A DNA stretch of 64,000 nt from Pieris napi (GCF_905475465.1 NC_062257.1:2294001-2358000), one strand, 5' to 3'; numbered from the stretch's first letter, positions 44,595 through 56,600 are shown. Notes: generated from the sequence alone by a model not told the origin. Numbers and translations are program-made.

Positions 44595-44815
44595 TCTTTA
44601 TATATATAATTCTTCTGTGAGTGTGTATGTCACTGAACTTCTCTCAAACGACTGGACCGATTTTGATGAAATTTTTTGTGTGTGTTCAAGGGGATCTGGG
44701 AATGGTTTAGATTCACAAATCAGCCCGCCAGATGGCGCTGCAGTCGGTACTTTCATACTTTGCTTTACTAATTGCATGAAATATCATGCAGGACAACGTC
44801 TGTCGGGTCCACTAG
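44595..44815 (+). mobile_element. Non-autonomous Helitron, 221-bp family
   Basis: TC start after A, GGGTCCACTAG end before T. Directly followed by another Helitron-like sequence. Confidence 0.9.
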
Positions 44816-44821
44816 TACCTA

Positions 44822-45240
44822 TATAAAATTCTCGTGTCACAATGTTCGTTCCCATACTCCTGCGAAACGGCTCGACCGATTCTTATGAAATTTTTTATGC
44901 ATATTCAGTAAGTCTGAGAATCGGCTACTATCTATCTTTCAAGCCCCTTAATGTTAAGGGTGGTCCACGACAAAGAAAATTCGTTTATATTTCAAATAAA
45001 TTTTTTTGTTTTTTTTTTCTATGATACAACATACAAAAATACATACAACCCTCAATTTTCACCTCTCTACGATCAGCCCCTATTTTTTATTTGTATATTA
45101 AAAACTATTGACTTGAACTCTAAGGTTTATATATAGAGAAAAATTCACTGAACAACATAGCAAAATGTTTCATGTTGGTATGTACTAAAAAGGTAAGCTA
45201 AGTAAAATCACATTAAGTAGAATCGAAGTTCGCGGGAGAG
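44822..45240 (+). mobile_element. Degenerate Helitron abutting the previous one
   Basis: AAAATTCTCGTGTCACAATG, CGAAACGGCTCGACCGATTC and the CCTCTCTACGATCAGCCCC block are as in the TTCTCGTGTC family; the rest matches 15575-15957 inverted. Its TC start is missing. Confidence 0.65.
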
Positions 45241-45337
45241 CTAATCATAATAAATATTTACAGATTTTGTTTCCGTTAAATTTCATCATCTTTAGTACAA
45301 TATAAACAATTGTGTGTATACAGTCTTATTAATAAAA

Positions 45338-45679
45338 AAGGGTGCGTGTACTTATGTAAGCGCGTAAGAAGTTGTACTTCTTTGGCATTATTAATAATAG
45401 TTTTAGATTGCATGCAAATAATTAATTACAATTAAATAATCAATAACTGAAAAAGGAGTCATTATAGTCAATAAAGTTCAGTTTACATTTGAAAAATTAA
45501 ATAAATAAATATTATTATTCTTTTACATTAAGTGTAACATATATTCTATCTATTCTATCTATATAGTAGCATCTTCCGTGGGCAACTTCATTCTGTTAAT
45601 TTTGTGTCACGGTGCGCGCGCATCGTAAAATTTCACTCTCATCAATTTTTCATAACGCGCCTAAAGAAGTATAACTTCA
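45338..45679 (-). mobile_element. Hairpin-ended element (GAAGTTATA type), minus strand
   Basis: Plus strand begins GGGTGCGTGTACTTATGTAA, GCGCGTAAGAAGTTGTACTT and ends GCGCCTAAAGAAGTATAACTTC. Same family as 23568-23956. Confidence 0.75.
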
Positions 45680-46031
45680 AAAAATCTAAATGACGGGAAT
45701 GCGACTTCCTCCGAGTCACAGAGGAACCGGTTACTTCGATACATCATAATAAAAACAATATTGCTACATCAAAAGTGGCCAGTATGTTTATGTCACTAGA
45801 ATATCCATGACATCATATAACAAGGTGAATATGACTTATTTAGATATAAAATATTGTCTTTGTCCCACAAGGGAAGCCAACTATTACCTCATCATCCGGC
45901 GGAGCCAAATTGAATAAACTTGAAAATTGCTACAATTTTCTAAATAGTTCACAGAAATAGATACGATCTCACAGTGTGGTCATTACTCCTACATATAAAA
46001 TGGGTTTGAACTGATAGAAATCATTTATCTG

Positions 46032-46238
46032 CCCTGCGATTCTGTAACTCACTTTTCGAACTCACACAGCGGTTTTCGCATCGGCGGTCGCTCTCAAATC
46101 AGTCGTGAAGCAGTCACTTTATGATTTGGCATTCTGAAAAGGTGGGAGCTTGTAGTTTATTGTTTATCTGATTTGAGAGCGACCGCCGATGCGAAAACCT
46201 CTGTGTGAGTTCGAAAAGTGAGTTACAGAATCGCAGGG
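46032..46238. mobile_element. CWG-target palindromic MITE
   Basis: CTG on both sides (46029-46031, 46239-46241). The first part of the right arm is deleted just after the loop. Confidence 0.9.
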
Positions 46239-46427
46239 CTGATACAACGTTTGAAATCTTTAAGAACGTTTTAATAGTATTTGAGGACCCTACAGGCTGA
46301 CTGAGTGATCGAATTAAGTTGTTTGTCCAATTGAAAATACGTTAACGACACATGAATGTTCTTTAAAGCACTGGTATTGTATGACTATAACTTTGATTCA
46401 AGTAGAATTTAAGTTAAAATAAAAAAA

Positions 46428-46800
46428 GGTTCGTGTACGTTGTGTACGCGCGTAAGAAGTTATACTTCTTTGGCATTATTAAAAATAGTTTTTGATTGCA
46501 TGCAAATAATTAATTACAATAACTAAATAATCAAGACTGGAAAAAGAGTCATTATAGTCAATAAAGTTCAGTTTACATTTGAAAAATTATATAAATAAAA
46601 ATTTATTGCAATTCTCTTACACTAAGTGTAACATAAATTCAGTTATTATTATTCGAATGTTGTTTTTAAATTATGTCCAATGCCGTAGCATCTTCCGTGG
46701 GCAACTTCATTCTGTTAATTTTGTGTCGCGGTGCGCGCACTTCGTAAAATTTCATTCTCATCAATTTTTCATAACGCGCCTAAAGAAGTATAACTTCAAA
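46428..46800 (-). mobile_element. Hairpin-ended element (GAAGTTATA type), minus strand
   Basis: GGTTCGTGTACGTTGTGTAC and AAGAAGTTATACTTCTTTGG at one end, CCTAAAGAAGTATAACTTC at the other; GCCGTAGCATCTTCCGTGGG inside. Confidence 0.75.
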
Positions 46801-47514
46801 AATATTGTTATTTATCTTTTTTGCTTGGAGTATTTTAACTTTATTTGTAATATCGAATCTGTTTTAGATTAAAAAGGGTATTGAACAGAACTAATAAAAA
46901 CGATTACATTTAAAGTAATTATTTTTATTAAAATTTTGGTGTTTTTGTATAAATAATATTCATTGTAATTTTGTAGGGACGCTTTTATATTGAATTGAAT
47001 TCAAAGCCAAAAGATATATTTATTTTTAATATACTGTCTTGAATTTGGATTATTATATGTAATTGTATATTGAAATATGTTTTATTTCATATATTTGAAA
47101 TAAGTGTTGATTTTCTTGTGCATTTGAAACTAAAATTATCTATATCGATATATAACAAAGGTTGTTAAATGTTTTTTTGTAATTCAGGATTACCAGAAAA
47201 TCATTTTTTTAAAGCTATTTTTCCTGATAGCGTGTACCCAGTTCACACGAAAAGGCACCGACCGGTACGAATTAACGACATTTCCGTTTTATTAGTTTCG
47301 GTGAAAAGTTTTGCAAGGACACGCGCGAAGGTCACTGGTTTTCGGATATTTAGGTTTTTGAATCTTGGCCGTCTTGAACTGTCAACCATAAAGTAGTAAG
47401 TGTTCGCGGCAACTATTAATTTTCTTGTACCTACGTGCGAAGTTAATTAATGTTTTAGATCCAAAAAGTCGACGACGTGTTGTACCAAAGGTTTACTTTA
47501 ATTAAAAATAAAGC

Positions 47515-47955
47515 AATTTGTATGACAATACTTGGCGATTAAAAAGCGTGGCGGAAAGTTTCTTGCCAGTTCTTCTTACCCGCTCTACGCCCTTTATTTG
47601 CGAACTGCCCTGCGATTCTATAACTCACTTTTCGAACTCACACAGCGGTTTTCGCATCGGCGGTCGCTCTCAAATCAGTCGTGAAGCAGTCATTTTATGA
47701 TTTGGCATTCTGATAAACAATAAACTATAAGCTCCCACCTTATCAGAATGCCAAATCATAAAATGACTGCTTCACGACTGATTTGAGAGCGACCGCCGAT
47801 GCGAAAACCGCTGTGTTAGTTCGAAAAGTGAGTTACAGAATCGCAGGGCTGGTAGTAAATGTAAATTTACAGTTAATTTAACTTCTTTTTGACTTTCATA
47901 AGTGTATGTACTTGTTTACCTATATGAATAAATATATTTTGAGTTTGAGTTTGAA
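47515..47955 (+). mobile_element. LINE 3' tail split by a MITE
   Basis: ACTTGGCGATTAAAAAGCGT ... TTGCGAACT, then the MITE, then GGTAGTAAATG ... AATAAATATATTTTGAG. The undisturbed sister sequence is at 4326-4498. Confidence 0.8.
47608..47848. mobile_element. CWG-target palindromic MITE, 241 bp, empty site known
   Basis: CTG at 47605-47607 and 47849-47851. The sister LINE tail at 4402 has GCGAACTGGTAGTAAATG with one CTG, so exactly CTG was duplicated. Loop in reversed orientation. Confidence 0.95.
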
Positions 47956-48310
47956 AAATAAGTGCGGAATTGTAATTTTAATGGTGAAGGTAAACATCGT
48001 GAAACCGGCTTGTCTCAGAAAAACAACATATGTATCACAGAGGGTAAATTTGTTATTTAAAAATATGAAAAAAACATTTAATTTAACCATATATGGTTGT
48101 AGCACTACTGAATTGGTCATGTCAAGGCAACGCAAATTCCGGTTTCAATATTAAATAATCGTACCACGTAATTCCAAGCGCTTCGTAATATATGTACGTA
48201 TGTATTGTAATCGGCCCTTAATTAGTCAATTTCTTTAAATGCCCATCATTCTCAGTTACGACAATACATCTAAACAAAGTATTATTATTTTACTATTCAC
48301 TCATAGATTT

Positions 48311-48430
48311 AGACGTGACAACGTCTAATAAATCGCTAAACGCTGGCTGCACGCACGGAAAAGCATGACTCATTGTCCCGTTACGCTCATTGTCCCGGTA
48401 CGCTCACTGTACGCTTGCGCCGCATCTATC
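48311..48430. repeat. Fragment with a GTGACAACGTC end
   Basis: TAGACGTGACAACGTCTAAT resembles the TIR of 38333-38592, and GGCTGCACGCACGG resembles its right interior. No partner end. Confidence 0.4.
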
Positions 48431-48449
48431 TCCACCACTCGATTGGCCT

Positions 48450-49520
48450 ATGTGTCCGAGGATTCACTCCTTCTTTATATCCATACAAAATAGTGATCAT
48501 TCAATACAGATTATTCAATTTTATTATCATAATGTGTTCTAAAACCAGTTTAAAGTTACATAATATTTCTACCTGATCTTGAGGTTAATGACCTTTGATT
48601 CAAAAGCTCAATGTTACGATTAATGTATAGGTCGCAATACGGTTATTTTCCGTGAATTAAACTACTACTCGGTGTAAGTCAAAGGAAAGGCTGCTTTTTT
48701 TAATTAAGGCTTTTAATTTCAAGCCAAGCGGTGAAGTTACAATATACTGGGATTTTTTTTTTGTGACCAAATTGCTTGTTCCTATAGTAATGGATAACAT
48801 CGTAAGGAAATGAATGTATCAGAGTATCTTTAGTTGTGACCTGCGAAGTATGACTCTATACGTGGTCAAAATTCATGTTTAAATAGAATACGGCGAAAAT
48901 ATCACAATATACAGGTATAGCGTAAACAATGGTGCCTGCTGGTAGAAGACGCTGTGGTGGTTCAGAAAATATGTTTATGTTGAGTAAAAGTCTCTTACTT
49001 TTCGTGATATTCCTTGCTACCACCACCTTTGCTACTCTTTCTGACAAGACTCCAAATAGAAGAATTTATTCAGTCTGTATTTTGGATAGTATTTCTCGAT
49101 AGATATGCTATCGAATAAAACTATGATTAGCAGTGTAAGTAATGAAGTCTTGTGTAAAGGTGTAGAGTAAATAAAATAAAATTAAAAGTTAAAAATAAGA
49201 ATAATTGTTAAGATGTATAAATAAATTGTTTTGGGCGGATTAAAAAACTAAATTTCGTGGGATTTTTGTTGAGTAAGTAGATTATTATTTAACAAAGACC
49301 TAACTCATATTTTCTGAATAGGCTTTTAAAAGGTCCTATTAATAAGTCTTAATTGGTTAATGATTTACGACTGGATGTATCTTAGTTTCATGTAAACGCA
49401 CCAACCATAGACAATGTTAATCATAGGTACGAAAAGTCAATATCAAAAAGCGTCTGTTGAATTTAGGACATAAACTTGCTAAAAACATGCTTGCTCTCAT
49501 TTTTATCTCTCTATAAACAT
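48450..49520. other. No gene or recognisable repeat seen
   Basis: AT-rich sequence; the short open frame at 48856-49047 has no family resemblance. Confidence 0.35.
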
Positions 49521-49524
49521 ATAT

Positions 49525-49815
49525 TAGAGCAGTGTTGGCCTAGTGGCTTCAGCGTGCGACTCTCATCCCTGAGGTCGTAGGTTCGATCCCCGGCTGTGCA
49601 CCAATGGATTTTCTTTCTATGTGCCCATTTAACATTTGCTCGAACGGTGAAGGAAAACATCGTGAGGAAACCGGCTTGCCTTAGACCCAATAAGTCGACG
49701 GCATGCGTCAGGCACAGAAGGCTGATCTCCTACTTGATTAGATTAACAAATGATCATGAAACAGATACATAAATCTGAGGCCCAGACCTAACAAATGTTG
49801 TAGCGCCATTGATTT
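49525..49815 (+). mobile_element. SINE family 1, full length
   Basis: Intact A- and B-boxes (GTTGGCCTAGTGGCTTC, GGTTCGATCCCCGGC) and 3' part; the cleanest copy in the window. Confidence 0.9.
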
Positions 49816-50012
49816 TTATTATATTATATTTACTCGATGTCAGCTTATAAATGAATGGACCAATTATGACGCGGTTAGAATTAACGTGATCATACCATTT
49901 ATGAGGTTTTAAAGTTTCGACAGAAATCTTAGAACCATAGGTAATTACGATATTATTAAACATATGTTCTCTTTTATTGGACGGCATTTTTGAGGCAAAT
50001 GGCTAAGTAGGT

Positions 50013-50240
50013 CACTTTGAATTAAGTGAAACCGCCAGCGGTAGGTTGCCGACCTTTCAGGGATTGGTACGCTAGGCCCCTAAGTTGTATCGGATTGGAA
50101 ATACCACAACTGCCAGCTGATTCCACAAAGAGGTGGTGCGTGACAGAAAATGCGTATAAAAGCGTTTTGTTGTGGAACGCCAGAGATGGAGAGGATGGAA
50201 TTTCCTATTCTGCCTCGATGACCGATGATGTAAATTTGAT
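50013..50240 (+). repeat. Dispersed repeat fragment
   Basis: TAAGTTGTATCGGATTGGAA, CAGCTGATTCCACAAAGAGG and TTGTGGAACGCCAGAG follow the same order as the 2.5-kb repeat and its usual continuation. Confidence 0.5.
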
Positions 50241-50504
50241 AATTACACCTAGACATAGACATTACGGTTATTACAAACAAAAACACACACACATAAACAC
50301 ACAAAATAACAATAATCAAAGAGAAAAAAATAAATAAATGAGAGAATATCAAAAAATTCCCATTTCCCATTCGGTAGGTACGTTTCAAGTGTGTAATGCG
50401 TGTGTGCTGTGGCTGTAATTGGCCCTGCAGAGCAGAATGTTCCACAGCGCTGGTCATTCTGCCAGAGACAACAGCAACTAGTTTGCGCCTCAGTCGCAAA
50501 AAAA

Positions 50505-50735
50505 GGTCTTTAGGTTTTGGCCTCAGATTTCTGAATCTGTTTCAATGATGATTTTTTAAATCTAATCGGCAAGTAGGTGATCAGCCTCCAGTGCCTGTCA
50601 CACGCCGTCGACTTTATTTTGGGTCTAAGACATGTCGGTTACCTGACGATTTTTTCCTTCACCTTTCGAGCGAATGTTAAATGCGCACATAGAAAAAAAC
50701 TCCATTGGTGAACTTTTGAATGAATTGCAACACTG
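50505..50735 (-). mobile_element. SINE family 1, minus strand, head lost
   Basis: TTTTGGCCTCAGATTTCTGA to AAATGCGCACATAG and TCCATTGGTG; the promoter boxes are gone. Confidence 0.8.
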
Positions 50736-51240
50736 CTCTTTTTAAAAAAAAAGAAAGAAAAGGAAAAAAATAATTCTAATAAAACCACCTAAGGCTCTAA
50801 AATTGTCACTGGTTGTTAAAAATCTCTAATTGTATATTATCAAAATGTTTTCTCGCTTCTATTGGAGAATAATTTAACTCATATAAAAAATACATTACTC
50901 CGGTTATTTACCGAGCCGGATGGAGGTCCAGACCTGTAATTACGTTTTTTTAACTAACAATTGAGTTAATTTTTTACCGAGAAAGGGTTTTACGCTTCGT
51001 GGCCTCGAATGACGCGGTAATTTTGATTACATCTCGTAGGGCGATGTTTTTGTCGGTCAGAGAGTTCAATGATACAATTAACATAATATAGTTAGAACCT
51101 TCCTGTGTTGGCTTAGAAAGCTTTTAAATAATATCTATAGAAAGCTTTTTGTTCTATGTACACATAACATTACTATTTTTGAATTTATTTATTTACTAAC
51201 ACTTCGATGCATAGAGAAATATAATACAGTTGACATAATT

Positions 51241-51297
51241 AAGTGAAAAAGAGGACAACTGGCGGCCTTATCGCTTTCTAGCGATCTCTTCCAGGCA
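51241..51297 (-). mobile_element. RTE-like LINE 3' tail, minus strand
   Basis: GGCGGCCTTATCGCTTTCTA, then GCGATCTCTTCCAGGCA. Confidence 0.6.
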
Positions 51298-51689
51298 TCA
51301 TAATATATACATGTGTGATTTATATCTTTGGCAATATTACAAGTATAAATATAATAAAATCACTATAGACATACAAATTAACTAAACTAAATGACGTCTT
51401 CAGGCGTCCTAAACTTCATATCTATCGGATATCCTTCAAAACAGCCTTTCAATAAAAGAAAGCACAAGGGTGTCCATGTGCTGCCAAGACTGCCCTATTT
51501 AGACATCCCATAGGCTAGTTCCCCCCTATCCCCTACCCCTATCAAATAAAAAAAGACTATGTCTTTGAAAATATCTATAAATAAAACTTTTTGTCGAATT
51601 CATGTAGAACTTACGAACTAAGTAACATCAAATAAACTTCCGAATTCTAATATCGACGCCTGACGAACAACAGAGCGTTTTTTATGACA

Positions 51690-51830
51690 CTTTTTGCCGA
51701 GCCATTTTGTGGAACCAGCTGCCAGTACAGGTATTTCCATACCGAACAACGCACTCGTTATCCTTCTGGCAGTGTGCCCATGCCCTCTGAACATCAGATG
51801 AGCAGGTGAACCAGGCAGTAGGTAAACCTG
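51690..51830 (-). repeat. Dispersed repeat fragment, inverted
   Basis: GTGGAACCAGCTGCCAGTAC and AACATCAGATGAGCAGGTGA are the complement of the 2.5-kb repeat, rearranged. Confidence 0.45.
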
Positions 51831-51844
51831 TGTATGGCGTTTTA

Positions 51845-52190
51845 GGTGTCCACGGTTATTTCGACTATGTAATTGCGTGTTGTTGCCACGAGAATGTAAG
51901 TGCTCCTATTTCACCATGCCTCCTGCTGATAGAGGACAAATCTTTGTTTTTAATTTAATTTTTAAGATTAATTAACTAAATTACATAAGATGTCATGTGG
52001 AACATGGTGCAATGGTCGCAGCTCCTTACAAACATTGTGTAAAACAAAAAATTGGCGATTAAAAAGTCCTTTCTACGCCCTTGATTTGAGAACTGGCAGT
52101 AAATGTAAAATTGAAGCATTTAATATGTATTTATTTATTGACGTTTATAAGTCTACATTGTGTTACATAAATGAATAAATGCTTTTGACT
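51845..52190 (+). mobile_element. LINE 3' fragment, most complete
   Basis: CCATGCCTCCTGCTGATAGA, ATGTCATGTGGAACATGG and the TTGGCGATTAAAAAG tail to AATAAATGCTTTTGAC. A block of about 30 bases of the tail is deleted near 52067. Confidence 0.65.
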
Positions 52191-52199
52191 TTTGATGGG

Positions 52200-53180
52200 C
52201 GGCGGTAGGCACTTCTTTCTATGTACACTTACAAAAAATCTATAACATTATCTCGGTGATATTTTATCTAAGCCAAAATAAATATGTCTGGCGTTAAAAC
52301 AATCTAAACATATTACATGAATGTTCAATATCTTATCTTGTCAGTGGGCTAACTGGAGTAATATATTGTCATTGATATTATCTAAGTTTGGAAATTACCT
52401 TCGATAGTATGAAAAATTCAATCCAACTCCGCATACGGACTGGCCTGTCTACTATATACCGATAACGAATTATATTTCGGTCATACAATGACGATGAGAA
52501 CAAATCTTAGCAATATTTTGCCATTAATTTTAATTTATATAGATGTAAACTACATCGTTATGTATCTAATTGATGTAAATAATACTTCACATAATAAAAA
52601 TTTAAGTCTTCTTTTTCGGTAGCGGTATTGAAACAGTAGTAAAGAAATCATGGTCGTAACGTCGTAGTCAAATTATTTCCAGTTTTTTGTCAGGCCAGAC
52701 AATCAAGTTTTTTGTACTCCTTTTTGTTACACTTCTAAATATAAACAGACACTGACTGCACGAGAATTCGTCTTAAATTATTTATTGAATGGTTTTTAAA
52801 CACGTTTGTTTAATAAACTTATTTATATAGATAATATCATTCGGTAATATTCTAATTATGAAATTAAATACGGACTTTTATTGGCATATTTTATTTACAT
52901 ACTTCTTTAAGAAAATTAAAAAATTAAATTATAGCATTATTCTTCTAACAAAACAATGCTTTAAAATATTTTAATGATTAAAGTACAGTGTGTCCCGACC
53001 AAGGAGGTCGATTCAATTTAAGTACATATTATAATCTGTAGTGAGCGCGCTGCGCGCGCAACGCACTGGTTCCGAGCCAATAGAGTAGGTATAGACCAAT
53101 AACAGACTTTTTCCATTTTGGCGCTATTTCGTACATAGGAATTTGAGTAATATTTAGTTGGATAAAACTTTAGTAGCAAA
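52200..53180. other. No gene or recognisable repeat seen
   Basis: AT-rich; one short GC palindrome GCGCGCTGCGCGCGC at 53046-53060. Confidence 0.35.
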
Positions 53181-53185
53181 AATGA

Positions 53186-53230
53186 AATGTCAGGTGGAGT
53201 TAAATTTTCATTTTAACTCCACCTGACATT
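53186..53230. repeat. Perfect 19-bp hairpin
   Basis: AATGTCAGGTGGAGTTAAA at 53186-53204 and its exact complement at 53212-53230 enclose a 7-base loop. Confidence 0.85.
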
Positions 53231-53339
53231 CTAGAAACAGCTACGAAACTGACGAATAGTCTTTTGCCAGAAAAATCAAGAAAAGCGTACGACAAATGTT
53301 ACCAAGACGGTATGTCTGAAAACCTATAGCCATGAGATT

Positions 53340-53475
53340 AAATAAAGAAGTGTATGCAACTGCATATAATTAGGTATTAAAACACTCGTGTAATCTTATT
53401 TTGAAACTGGCCTGCGGCTTGTTTCAAAAAACTACACTCATGTTTTAATACCCTCTGTTATATGACAGTTGCATA
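53340..53475. repeat. About 60-bp imperfect inverted repeat
   Basis: GGTATTAAAACACTCGTGTA and TTTTGAAAC in the left arm pair with GTTTCAAAA and TACACTCATGTTTTAATACC in the right, with TGCAACTG/CAGTTGCA beyond. The centre is CTGGCCTGCGGCTT. Probably a MITE; its ends are not fixed. Confidence 0.7.
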
Positions 53476-53499
53476 AACTACTATTTTAACGTAATATGT

Positions 53500-54940
53500 A
53501 ACTTTAAAAAGGGATCATGATATGATCAAGTGTTAAAGTTCGGTCGGAGTAGTTTTGCCTCTTGTAGCATTGTTTCCGTAAATCAAAAATCAGTTTAGCA
53601 TTAGTTATTTAGTTTGCCATCGTTAAAAATACACTGCCAGAATGACCAAACTTTTTAATTTAATTTGTCTTGTATTAATTATTTTTATTATTACTATGTA
53701 GGTTAAGAAAATTGTATATACTGTATATTTGTTTGATATGATTTCTAATAAAATGTTACAGTTTAGCATATTGTTTTTATGTATGAACAATAATCTTTAG
53801 ACGCCAGTGACCATAGATAATCTCAAAGTGTCAAAACGATTATGTCCTAATGATTTTAACTGTCAGTTATTAATTGCTTTTGTGGCTCACTAAGTTTCAC
53901 AAAGCAGTCTGTGACGAATTTTTAATTAAAAATATTTTTCTCAAATATATTTGCATTTTAACGCATTTGAATTTCATACATTACCAGCCTGTCTCGACCT
54001 TGTACGACTGGATACTTCAATACTTTGGAAATAAATAAACCCCATGCCATCCAGGCATTGTGTGTAGCATTATAACGATAAAATAATTTTTGAAATCATG
54101 CCAGTAGTTTCTGAATAATATTAGTATAAATTTACATACATAAGTCGAGTTTCGAGCTTTCAATGACTGACACATAGATAAATATTTGAATCTAATTAAA
54201 AATGTACTCGCATAAACCGGCTACGCGCTTGCGAGCCTTCTGGCAGTGTCCACAGGTGGTATAACTTAAAATCAGGAGAGCCCTATGAAGACGATTTAAC
54301 TTATATAGTTTAGTATATTGGTGGTGTACATCCGGCTATGTATTAATAACTAGTTATGTACCCAACGTGGTTTGTCTTGGGTATGATACAACAAGTTAGT
54401 GGTAAGGAGGGGCCTTACTATCACATTATATTTTTAAGGTCCTTAGAGGTAGAATATATAATGTATGTGAATATATTTATAATGTGGAAATGTTGGACGG
54501 GCTGCCAAATAATCACACATGGCGCGGTAAGCGGTCGCAATTGCTTGCACTGCCTCGAGCGTGTATAAATAATGTAAATTTGCTCAGTTTACGCCATTTG
54601 TCTCTCTGTATGAATCTCATTGTATGTGAGACGGATAAATTTAGTTGTACACTGGCTAAATTGATAAGAATTGCATTATTTATAATTAGGTATAAAAAAG
54701 GTTAAGGTTTTTTGTTTTTTTAATATTATTTTTATAGTTTTTTTTATATTAATAAGTTTTCTATTGTATTAGTATTAAGTTACTGTAAAACTAGGAAATA
54801 AATAAATACACTTTCTGCCAGCATACACCGCGATATGTTTGCGTGTAGATCCCACTATTTGCGTTGCTGAGGTTAAATTTTTGGTCTTCTTATTTATTAT
54901 TATTATTTAATTGCAATTAACATCTTTAACATGTGCAAGG
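53500..54940. other. No gene seen
   Basis: 53660-53735 shares TGTAGGTTAAGAAAATTGTA with 31318-31350, probably an old LINE tail. The open frames 54356-54705 show no family resemblance. Confidence 0.35.
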
Positions 54941-54954
54941 ATGATGTAATGGCT

Positions 54955-55945
54955 TACAATTATAAAAATACTTTGGTGAATAAAAGAGGGACGTTATAGC
55001 GCCAGTTCTTCTCATTTCATACTCTTCATTAGAGAACTGGGGTAAATGACATGAATTTATAATAACATCACATATGATTCAGATTAAGCACGCAAAAATT
55101 GGCAATTTTAAATAGTGACGGAGAGTTTATGGCCAGTTCTTCTCGTTCTACCCTTGATTTAAGAACTGGCAGTTTTGAAGCATTTTTTACTGACATTCAA
55201 GTTGTGTTGAGTTACCTATATGAATAAATTATGTATAGATTTCACCAAGGCTTTTCTGTGGTTGCTTTGAAAGTTACCTTTATTACTAAAACGAGTGACT
55301 CATGGGAAACTTGATACCACGGATAAAATTATAAGGAAATTCACTAAACCAAATACAGAAGCTGCGTAGTAGTAAATCTCTACACAGAGAACATAGATCG
55401 AGTCTCTGTGCATAATATATAAAAACTATGACTCGGGAAACGACATATAGAAGTTATACAGCTAAGACTCAAATCAGCCGTCTCGTCTCTGAATCTGAGT
55501 GACCCAATTAATAAAAAACATGGCGATTAAAAAGAGTGGTGGAGAGTTTATTGCCAGTTCTTCTCTTCCGTTCTACGCCCTTGATTTGAGAACTGGCACT
55601 AAATAGAAAATTAGAAGCATTAATGTGTATTTCTTTACTGACAAGTCATATAAGTGTACAATGTGTTACCTATATGTGATAAGTGATTTTTGAATTTTAT
55701 GTCACACAAGGATGTCATCATCAAAAATGAAATTGAGTAAAATTATCGAAGGTTAGAAATGATTGACAGGAATTTAAGATCACATTTACATATGAGGCAG
55801 GTCCTTGCAAACATTTAAAAAAAGTTTGGCGATTTAAAATAGTGACGCAGTTCTTGCCAGTTCTTTTAGTTCTACCATTTTAAAACAGTTTAAAAGCATT
55901 TTGTTACTCACGTTCATAAGTATTTTGAGTTGATTTTGATTAGGA
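54955..55945 (+). mobile_element. Cluster of four LINE 3' tails
   Basis: GCCAGTTCTTCT ... GAACTGG tails end near 55075, 55235, 55695 and 55940, all on the plus strand. Each is a 5'-truncated copy of the same LINE, diverged to different degrees. Confidence 0.6.
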
Positions 55946-56207
55946 GAATTTCGACCAACTTCCAATCTAAACTACATTACAATACATAGGTAGATGGTAT
56001 TGTTATATTTTTTTATATAGTCACGTATATGTTACGTGATTAATCATTTCTATGAATCCTACACCTGCAGGATAATTACACGCTGGGTAATTTTATGGTA
56101 TTTTCATTCATGCCGGTTCCTGTGGTAAACGTTCCGTGACAGTTTCAGATAATTGCTTCAATGGGAATCGACAACGGGATTTTTTAGCTTTTTTAACTTT
56201 GGTGCAA

Positions 56208-56600
56208 GTAGTGTTGGCCTACTGGCTTCTACGTGCGACTCCCATACCTGAGGTCGTAGGTTCAATCCCCGGCTGTGCACCAATGGACTTTCTTTCTATG
56301 TGCGCATTTAACATTTGCTCGAACGGTGAAGGATACCGTCTTAAGGCCGATTTACCTTATCTTAGTGTTTAGGAGAGTGCTTTAGGATAGTACTTTAGTT
56401 GAAACATGTAAACGCTACTTGCTTCAGTAAACGCTAAAGAACTTGCCTTTCAAGTTGTACTAAAGCACTCTCCTAAACACTAAGATAATGTAAATCGGCC
56501 ATTAGACCCAAAAAGTCGACGGCGTGTTTCAGGCACAAGAGGCTGATAGGTTGACAAATGATCATGAAACAGATTGAGAAATCTGAGGCCAAAACTTAAA
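56208..56600 (+). mobile_element. SINE family 1 split by a Harbinger-type MITE
   Basis: Head GTGTTGGCCTACTGGCTTC to ATACCGTC at 56340, then the MITE, then TTAGACCCAAAAAGTCGACG and the 3' part. Confidence 0.88.
56344..56501. mobile_element. Harbinger-type MITE, 158 bp
   Basis: AGGCCGATTTACCTTATC ... GATAATGTAAATCGGCCA with TTA at 56341-56343 and 56502-56504. The SINE consensus has a single CTTAGACCC here, confirming the duplication. Confidence 0.93.

Noticed and set aside
1984..47851. CRISPR-like pattern from many similar repeats
   Set aside because: The copies are kilobases apart, palindromic over 241 bp and flanked by 3-bp duplications, in an intron-bearing eukaryotic sequence.
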